Shown: positions 58,718 through 64,000 of the stretch, piece by piece
Numbering within the stretch: the stretch's first letter is position 1
How the letters are laid out: every line of letters starts with the position of its first letter
Origin: Fimbriimonas sp.
Lineage (GTDB): Bacteria > Armatimonadota > Fimbriimonadia > Fimbriimonadales > Fimbriimonadaceae
Direction: 5' to 3'
Length of the DNA: 64,000 bases
Assembly: GCA_031292555.1 (NCBI GenBank)
Contig: JARLGV010000085.1
Span: 22,609-86,608 of the forward strand
Notes under the pieces: generated by a model
Database searches by the model: none
What the model was told of the DNA's origin: nothing
What the model saw: the letters and a program-made list of their open reading frames with translations, nothing else
Made by a program: the position numbers and the translations under genes

Positions 58718-60601
58718 TCACTCGCGAAAGATGCCGACGTCGTCAATCCAGGCAATACCCTTGGTGGCCAAGCGAACCCCAACCGTCGTGCGCACCTGGG
58801 CCGGGCCGGTGGGGAGCTTGAACGAAACATCGTACTGCTTCCAGTTTGGGGACAGCGTGAAGGTTTTCGTCGCCGATGCAGGGTCCACGGACAGTTCGAA
58901 TTTGGGCGACGTGCCGGGCATGGCTCTCGCCCAGATCGTGGCTCGGTAGGTCTTGCCAGGCTGAAGGCCGATCGGATAGAACGACAGAGCCATGCCTCCG
59001 CCATCGATCGGAGCAGTCAGGCGGACCGAATGGGCGCCCGAGTGTGACGTCCTTGGGTCCACTCTCGCAGTGGCCCCTCGATCCGAGCCGACGTTCAGAT
59101 AGCACGCGGAAGGGACTCCGGCGGTTGGGTTCTCCTCGAACGAGGCGTCTACCATCGGGTTGGTCGGGTCTTTCCGCCATTTTGCGCCTTCCTCAAGAAC
59201 GTAGAAGCGCGTCCCATAACCGTCGATGAAATCACTGATCACACCATGGTCGACCTTGATGTTGCGATTTTCGAAGGGAAGTCGGGCTTCGGCCGAATCG
59301 GTTTGAACGGTGATTCGAACGGCCTCTGGAGCGTTTCGTTTGTTCACGACTCCGACCAGCAGTTGTGAGCCATGGCGCCAGCTGCGTACCTGGACTGTCG
59401 AGACATCTGTCGAAACGGCGGGAGCCTTGTCTGTGCTGTTCAGGAACGGCTCCAGTTCGAAAACCTCCTCCGCCATTCGTCCGCATTCCGCCCACATCGA
59501 CGGGGACTTGGGAAAGCCGCCCAGTCCATGGCGGACGAAGTACTGTACTCCGGTCGCGCCGTTAAGAATGCTCTGCCAAGTCATCAGGCGCACTTCTTGA
59601 GGGGTCGGTTCGCGCGCCCACCACTCGTTACCGCCGAAGGCCTGGGGGACGACCCAAAGGGGCTTTTCCCATCCAAACGCTTTGCGAAGTCCGGCGATGG
59701 TGTCTCCTGCCTCGACCGGACTAGAGTTCGGAATCGGATAGGGGTCGGCCATCGCCACGTCGAGCGCGTCCTTGTATTCGGGCGCCTTGGAAGGTACGCA
59801 AAACACCATCAGGATCGGATGATAGGGATCCAGGTCGTGTACGATCCGATACTGCTCCATAAGCGCTTCGGGTGAGACCCCTTGTCCGTCGGGTTCGTCG
59901 CTTAGGTACCACGCCAGAAGCGCCGGATGGTCGCGAAACGCCTTGACCTCGTCGACGAGAAGGTCGCGCCGATGAAGGTCATCCTTCGTCAAATGGGCGC
60001 CGCTGCCACCTCCTGAGAGGGATACGAGGCTGTAGTTTACTTTCATGCCCAGGGAGGCACACCGGTCCATGTACTTCTTGCGGTCCTCGATCTTCGTGGC
60101 CGCGATGTCCTGGTATGGCGAAATCATGGAGAAGCCCCGGACGAACTCCTCTTCCGGAAGCGTCGGCTGAACCGGCGAGTAGCAGTAGAAACCGAACGGA
60201 AAGAGAGGTAGGCCGTCGCATGAAAAGGCTCCAGTCAGGCGATCGACTTTCACTTCGTTCGGTTTGGGCGCCAGTCTCTCCAACACGGGCAGCGCGTTCC
60301 AGGGGGATCCGGAAGGGGGACTGACCGTACAGAGGATCCTGCTTGCCCCAAGTGGGATCGACTTCAGCGGGAACCGCAGGCGAGCAATTCCTGGACCTTT
60401 GATTTCACCTTCGGCAAGCGACTTGCCAGACAATTTGAGCTCGGCCCGGGCGGACGGCGCCTGCCCGAGATCGATGAGCATTTCGCCCTCCGATTCGACA
60501 GAATAGAAGCTCTCACGCGACACGGCGGTATGCGGACCGTTGTCGGAACCGATAGACGCTGGGGAATGTACCGATAGCAAGGCGGCGAAAGGGATCAGCA
60601 A
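58718..60601 (-). CDS. Exported TIM-barrel glycosidase with C-terminal carbohydrate-binding-like domain
   Basis: 627 residues from TTG 60601, preceded by AGAGGT. Signal peptide about 1-14. A TIM barrel spans about 120-420 with likely acid Glu236 in WYLSDEPDG; the last 130 residues resemble a CBM4/9-like beta-sandwich (SHSGAHSVRLTAP). GH family not assigned. Confidence 0.8.
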   Translation of the reverse strand: MLIPFAALLSVHSPASIGSDNGPHTAVSRESFYSVESEGEMLIDLGQAPSARAELKLSGKSLAEGEIKGPGIARLRFPLKSIPLGASRILCTVSPPSGSPWNALPVLERLAPKPNEVKVDRLTGAFSCDGLPLFPFGFYCYSPVQPTLPEEEFVRGFSMISPYQDIAATKIEDRKKYMDRCASLGMKVNYSLVSLSGGGSGAHLTKDDLHRRDLLVDEVKAFRDHPALLAWYLSDEPDGQGVSPEALMEQYRIVHDLDPYHPILMVFCVPSKAPEYKDALDVAMADPYPIPNSSPVEAGDTIAGLRKAFGWEKPLWVVPQAFGGNEWWAREPTPQEVRLMTWQSILNGATGVQYFVRHGLGGFPKSPSMWAECGRMAEEVFELEPFLNSTDKAPAVSTDVSTVQVRSWRHGSQLLVGVVNKRNAPEAVRITVQTDSAEARLPFENRNIKVDHGVISDFIDGYGTRFYVLEEGAKWRKDPTNPMVDASFEENPTAGVPSACYLNVGSDRGATARVDPRTSHSGAHSVRLTAPIDGGGMALSFYPIGLQPGKTYRATIWARAMPGTSPKFELSVDPASATKTFTLSPNWKQYDVSFKLPTGPAQVRTTVGVRLATKGIAWIDDVGIFRE

Positions 60602-60646
60602 TTGGACCTCTGGATGGGTGGGGCCGGTTGCCCGACCCCAGTAACC

Positions 60647-61492
60647 CTAGTTGTGGGCGCGTTCGTTCTTGGCATCGAGCAGCGGATTGCCCGTGTAGCC
60701 TTCGCCGCGACCTTGGCGATAGTGGGAGATCGCTCGCCTTAGCAGGCCAATCTGGGCCTCCACCTCCGCGAACTCGTTCTTGCCGGTGTGGTGCTCCACG
60801 CCGAGAACTCCCTTGTAACCCGAATCCATTAGGATCGCGAGGGCGTCGGCCAATCGCTCATAGCTTGTACGTTGGTCAATGTGGGTGTGAATCGCGATCG
60901 GAGCAAGGGCCTTGTCGTACTCGTCGGGGCTCGTCGACGTGTCCTTGCCCATGTGGAGCAGGATGCCGTAGTGGGGAGAGCCAACTGCCGCATGCAGTTT
61001 GAGCATATTATCCGGATAGTTCGTAGCGCCCCAGTGGGTCTCCGGGCCGAACTTGAATCCGGCGTTTCCTGCGAACTCCGAGTACTCGCGAAACGCGGTA
61101 GCGATCGCATCGAATTCCTCGTTGGTCCACTCTCGTCCCCGTCCGCCGGTGTCGATCCGCACCGTAGTTGCCCCTAACGTCTCCGCTGCCTGAAGGTGCC
61201 TCAAAGCCAATTCGTGGTGTCGGACCCTAGTTTCGGCATCGTCCTCCCAGACGTGACATCCGTCTGCATGGTAGTTGACGCAAACCAAGTCGCGCTCGTT
61301 CATGGCCCGACGCACCTTGGCTAGGCGCTCGGGATCGAGCTGAGTCTCTACATCCGGGCCGAGAAGGCCGTTCCAAATGTCGGCTGTGTCCAAGTGATAG
61401 CGGTATCGGCAGGCTTCGAGGTACCCGAACACGTCGATGGTCCCGTCGGAGAGAGCGCCATGGAAGGAAAAAGATGCGATGCTGATGGTCAT
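60647..61492 (-). CDS. Sugar-phosphate isomerase/epimerase-type TIM barrel
   Basis: 281 residues from ATG 61492; the longer frame upstream is not conserved. ISIASFSFHGALSDG, then VRIDTGGRG and GVEHHTGKNE match AP_endonuc_2-type proteins with metal-binding Glu/His. Likely carbohydrate metabolism; substrate unknown. It is 45 nt upstream of the glycosidase in the same direction. Confidence 0.82.
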   Translation of the reverse strand: MTISIASFSFHGALSDGTIDVFGYLEACRYRYHLDTADIWNGLLGPDVETQLDPERLAKVRRAMNERDLVCVNYHADGCHVWEDDAETRVRHHELALRHLQAAETLGATTVRIDTGGRGREWTNEEFDAIATAFREYSEFAGNAGFKFGPETHWGATNYPDNMLKLHAAVGSPHYGILLHMGKDTSTSPDEYDKALAPIAIHTHIDQRTSYERLADALAILMDSGYKGVLGVEHHTGKNEFAEVEAQIGLLRRAISHYRQGRGEGYTGNPLLDAKNERAHN

Positions 61493-61697
61493 CTGTGCGA
61501 TTCGCCAAGTCGAGTCGACGCCGTTAACGCCTGTCTGAACTCGATCGTTGGGCCTCGCCTGGAGGTTACCCACCCATTGAGTCGAGCATTCCATTGGCTC
61601 CGAATGGACCTCAATCCACAGCATTGGTGCACCGATGGTGTACGGTACTTGTGCAGTTTTTGCGCCAATCCGTTGCGGTGCGAAACCTACTAGATGA

Positions 61698-61730
61698 AAA
61701 TGAGTCTCAATGGGTGAGAAATACTCATTT
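61698..61730 (+). promoter_or_regulatory. Nested palindrome before the SD of the 61750 gene
   Basis: AAATGAGT (61698-61705) with ACTCATTT (61723-61730); inside is a shorter TCTCA/TGAGA pairing. AAAGGAGG follows directly. Candidate operator or translation-control hairpin. Confidence 0.4.
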
Positions 61731-61749
61731 CGCCAAAGGAGGCGATTCG

Positions 61750-62268
61750 ATGGCATTCGAACGAGACTTTGTCCTTAGATTTCAAGAAGAGGGACGAAAC
61801 GTACTTATCAAATATCACAAGGCTCTCAAGCAGGCGAATCTGGACATGGTTCCGAACGTCAAAGACCTGATCCAAGTGGGAGCCGCCCGGCCGGGTGACG
61901 ATCGCTACCATCAGCATTTCCTTCAACTCGCCAAACAAGAAGAGAACAACATGATGCGTCTAATAGCGCCACCTGAAAAGGGCGACTATGAGATCCTGAA
62001 CCTACCGCCATCTGTAGCTGCTGAGATCTACAAGGCGTATTCCATCTTCAATGCGGCGAAGACGGACATGATGCGAGCAAGCGCTCCGGCTCAGGTGATC
62101 GAACACTGCGAAAAGGTCACCAGACTCCTCGACGAACTGGCCGAACAGGCCGCCGCTTCCACCGGGCGAGTCGGAATTCCTATCGGATTGCTGAATCTCG
62201 GCTACGAAGCGACCCTGTCTGAGGCCAACCCGCAGAACTTCGAAAGAGTCGCGGGCCATCCGATGTAA
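61750..62268 (+). CDS. Unrecognised 172-residue protein
   Basis: ATG 61750 has a perfect SD, AAAGGAGG, 7 nt upstream; the longer frame from 61594 lacks one. Helical, no signal peptide, with a conserved-looking run IGLLNLGYEATL near the end. I do not recognise a family. Divergent from the isomerase gene and preceded by a palindrome. Confidence 0.75.
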   Translation: MAFERDFVLRFQEEGRNVLIKYHKALKQANLDMVPNVKDLIQVGAARPGDDRYHQHFLQLAKQEENNMMRLIAPPEKGDYEILNLPPSVAAEIYKAYSIFNAAKTDMMRASAPAQVIEHCEKVTRLLDELAEQAAASTGRVGIPIGLLNLGYEATLSEANPQNFERVAGHPM

Positions 62269-62538
62269 CTAATCAATCGTGGCAAGGCAATTCTCAGAGC
62301 CGACGGCGTGATCCTCGCCGCCGGCTCGATTCGTTTCTTTGGACTCTTGAGAGAGATTTACTGAATCGTACGCAATTCGATGCCAAACTCGAACTCCTCG
62401 CCCAGTTGGGCGGCCGGGTGCAAGGGGCGATCGAGTGATACGCATTTCGAACCCCAGTGACACGCGGTTTAGATTCCCGGTCCAATTCGTGCTGAGACGA
62501 GAGACGATGAGCCGTCGCCTAGCAACCCAAGGAGCCCG

Positions 62539-63456
62539 TTGACCGACGACATCACCTCCACATTCGCCCTTATGGTTGCCGCCAAGCTCGATGTAGAAGC
62601 CAGTTCCTGGCGTGAAATTGTGGGCATCGGCGAAGTGAATCACGTCTTTGTCCTCGAAACGCCCGAAGGCGATCTCGTCGTGCGGTTTCATAGGGATCCC
62701 CTGGACACGGACGACTACTCCAAGGAAGAGTGGTGCCTGAGGTCTTTGCCGGCGGAGGGAATTCCGACGCCCGAATTCATAGCACGAGGGCGCCTGGACG
62801 GTCAGTCGTATATGGTTCAACGGTTTGTCGCCGGCACGGGAGGCGACGATGTACGGTCGGATCATCTATGGCGACAACTGGGACGCTATGCCCGGACCAT
62901 CAACGAGATCTCGCTCGACGAGTCGGCGCCCGATTCACTGTTTCCCAGATTTGGGCGCGACCTGCATTCGAATTGGACCAAGCACATCGACTACAACATA
63001 GGTGAGTTGTCCCAAGACGATTCCCTGCTGTCTGCTGGTGTATACGAACCTGGCGGTCAAGTGAAGCTAATCAGGCTATTCCAGTGGCTTGCCGACAAGG
63101 TCCCCGGCTTTGGGCTGACGCATGGGGATCTGGTTCCCAAGAACGTCATCCTTCCAGACTCCGGACTACCAGTTGTCTTAGATTGGGGTAGCGCGTCTGC
63201 CGGACCGGTCCCCAATTCCGACTACGCACGCATCCACTTCGCTCCGGAATCGGAGGGATATACCGAGGCGGACACTAGGGCGTTTGCGGACGGCTATGGG
63301 ATTCCTCTCGAATCTATCCTTCAGATCTTGCAAGCGCAAAGGGTCCTGGATAGCGTCGATGTTTGTCGTTGGGCGATCGACAACCGCCCTGATCGGTTGG
63401 ACGCGTATGTAATGCGAGCTTCGGCGGTTGTCAGGCAATTTTCGGAATGGGTCTAG
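62539..63456 (+). CDS. APH-family phosphotransferase
   Basis: 305 residues from TTG 62539. The Brenner motif THGDLVPKN and the DWGSAS metal-binding segment are present, and VVRFHRD supplies a lysine-equivalent strand position. It phosphorylates a small molecule such as a sugar, choline or aminoglycoside; unknown. A 270-nt gap upstream has no gene. Confidence 0.83.
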   Translation: MTDDITSTFALMVAAKLDVEASSWREIVGIGEVNHVFVLETPEGDLVVRFHRDPLDTDDYSKEEWCLRSLPAEGIPTPEFIARGRLDGQSYMVQRFVAGTGGDDVRSDHLWRQLGRYARTINEISLDESAPDSLFPRFGRDLHSNWTKHIDYNIGELSQDDSLLSAGVYEPGGQVKLIRLFQWLADKVPGFGLTHGDLVPKNVILPDSGLPVVLDWGSASAGPVPNSDYARIHFAPESEGYTEADTRAFADGYGIPLESILQILQAQRVLDSVDVCRWAIDNRPDRLDAYVMRASAVVRQFSEWV

Positions 63457-63526
63457 AGAGGCGGAACGCCTTCTCAATTACAAGAGCCGGCTGATCGAGC
63501 GGGTAAGGTCTTTGCGAGGGCGCTGG

Positions 63527-64000
63527 ATGGCGAGTCGGCGGAGTTTTTTGAAAGGGGCAGTGGCGGCGGCGGCACAGACAGTCGTCGCCGGCGCGTTGCC
63601 AACCGCTCTGACGACCGCTTCTGAATCGGGAGCGTCCGAAGTTCCCGCGCAAAGGCCCAACATCATCGTCTTCCTTTCCGACCAATTTCGGTGGGACTTC
63701 GTGGGCGCGAATGGGCACAACAGCTCAACACGAACGCCGTATCTCGATGCGATGGCGGCACGTGGTACGAACTACACGCATACGGTTACGAATCAGCCCG
63801 TCTGTGCCCCCGCTCGTTCGGTGCTGTTCACAAGCCGGTATGCCACCGAAACCAACGTATGGTGCAACGGCCGCTCGCTGGACCGCAATCTCCCAACGCT
63901 GGCCGGGGAACTGCGAAAGGCGGGCTACTCGTCCAACTACATCGGCAAATGGCATCTTGCCCCGGATTCGGTGGCCGAAGGGGGCAGCATCGGGCCGGTG
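63527..64000 (+). CDS. Tat-exported sulfatase, partial (runs off window end)
   Basis: 158 residues seen, from ATG 63527. SRRSFLKG is a near-perfect Tat motif. PNIIVFLSDQ carries metal-binding residues and C93-A-P-A-R97 the formylglycine motif; GKWHLA follows. Same family as 26279-27772 but a different subfamily. C-terminus lies beyond the window. Confidence 0.93.
   Translation, partial: MASRRSFLKGAVAAAAQTVVAGALPTALTTASESGASEVPAQRPNIIVFLSDQFRWDFVGANGHNSSTRTPYLDAMAARGTNYTHTVTNQPVCAPARSVLFTSRYATETNVWCNGRSLDRNLPTLAGELRKAGYSSNYIGKWHLAPDSVAEGGSIGPV

Overview
The window looks like a chromosomal segment of an Armatimonadota bacterium, most likely Fimbriimonadia. The main clue is the pseudopilin-type protein at 51508-52350, whose N-terminus (prepilin cleavage motif followed by a [17 protein letters not shown] stretch) is typical of that phylum. 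Supporting clues are the many secreted glycosidases and sulfatases, the PQQ-like and sortilin-like propellers, the Ig-like spacer after the propeller, and frequent ATGA/GTGA stop-start overlaps. The taxonomic call is inference from recalled family resemblance; no search was run.

Layout. (1) 1-1306 (minus): N-terminal part of a secreted eight-blade PQQ-like propeller protein, cut by the window edge. (2) 1628-4170: a STAND/NB-ARC ATPase overlapping by 4 nt a TPR + CRP-like DNA-binding protein, with a CRP-like palindrome upstream. (3) 4472-16408: fused str and S10 operons plus the start of spc: rpsL-rpsG-fusA-tuf-rpsJ-rplC-rplD-rplW-rplB-rpsS-rplV-rpsC-rplP-rpmC-rpsQ-rplN-rplX-rplE. It ends abruptly after rplE in a terminator and an inverted-repeat cassette (16421-16961) where rpsN/rpsH/rplF would usually follow. 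Several internal gaps contain RNA hairpins. (4) 17009-25957 (plus): ABC-2 type permease, SDR oxidoreductase, paired M16 peptidases, GNAT, ECF sigma with a membrane-anchored partner, exported alpha/beta hydrolase, MFS transporter. (5) 26279-35501 (minus): sulfatase, six-hairpin glycosidase, YjbR protein, 6-phosphofructokinase, very large sortilin-like propeller protein; a second inverted-repeat pair lies at 29956-30143. (6) 35571-52350: DUF6624 protein, a coupled DUF3142/TPR pair, GH13 enzyme, an STN-domain protein, a histidine kinase/response regulator pair with a shared 23-nt candidate box, YwiC-like membrane protein, double-DTG aspartic protease, PadR regulator, P-loop kinase, tandem GDSL esterase, pseudopilin. 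(7) 52417-53450 (minus): glycerophosphodiesterase with a coupled 57-residue lipoprotein. (8) 53701-58689 (plus): a compact group 3b-type [NiFe] hydrogenase operon, hydB - cyclic-nucleotide-binding-domain protein - hydG - hydD - hydA - maturation protease. (9) 58718-64000: exported glycosidase with a C-terminal carbohydrate-binding-like domain, sugar-phosphate isomerase-type TIM barrel, an unrecognised 172-residue protein, an APH-family kinase, and the start of a Tat-exported sulfatase.

How they fit together. The genes suggest an aerobic or microaerobic polysaccharide-degrading heterotroph: sulfatases and glycosidases remove decorations and cleave glycans, phosphofructokinase and the isomerase-type protein feed central metabolism, and the cytosolic hydrogenase would exchange electrons between H2 and NAD(P)H. 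The most unusual signals are the extra CNB-domain gene inside the hydrogenase operon, the split STAND/CRP regulator with its candidate operator, the paired response-regulator boxes, and the inverted-repeat cassette that truncates the ribosomal operon. No tRNA, rRNA, CRISPR array or transposase gene was seen.
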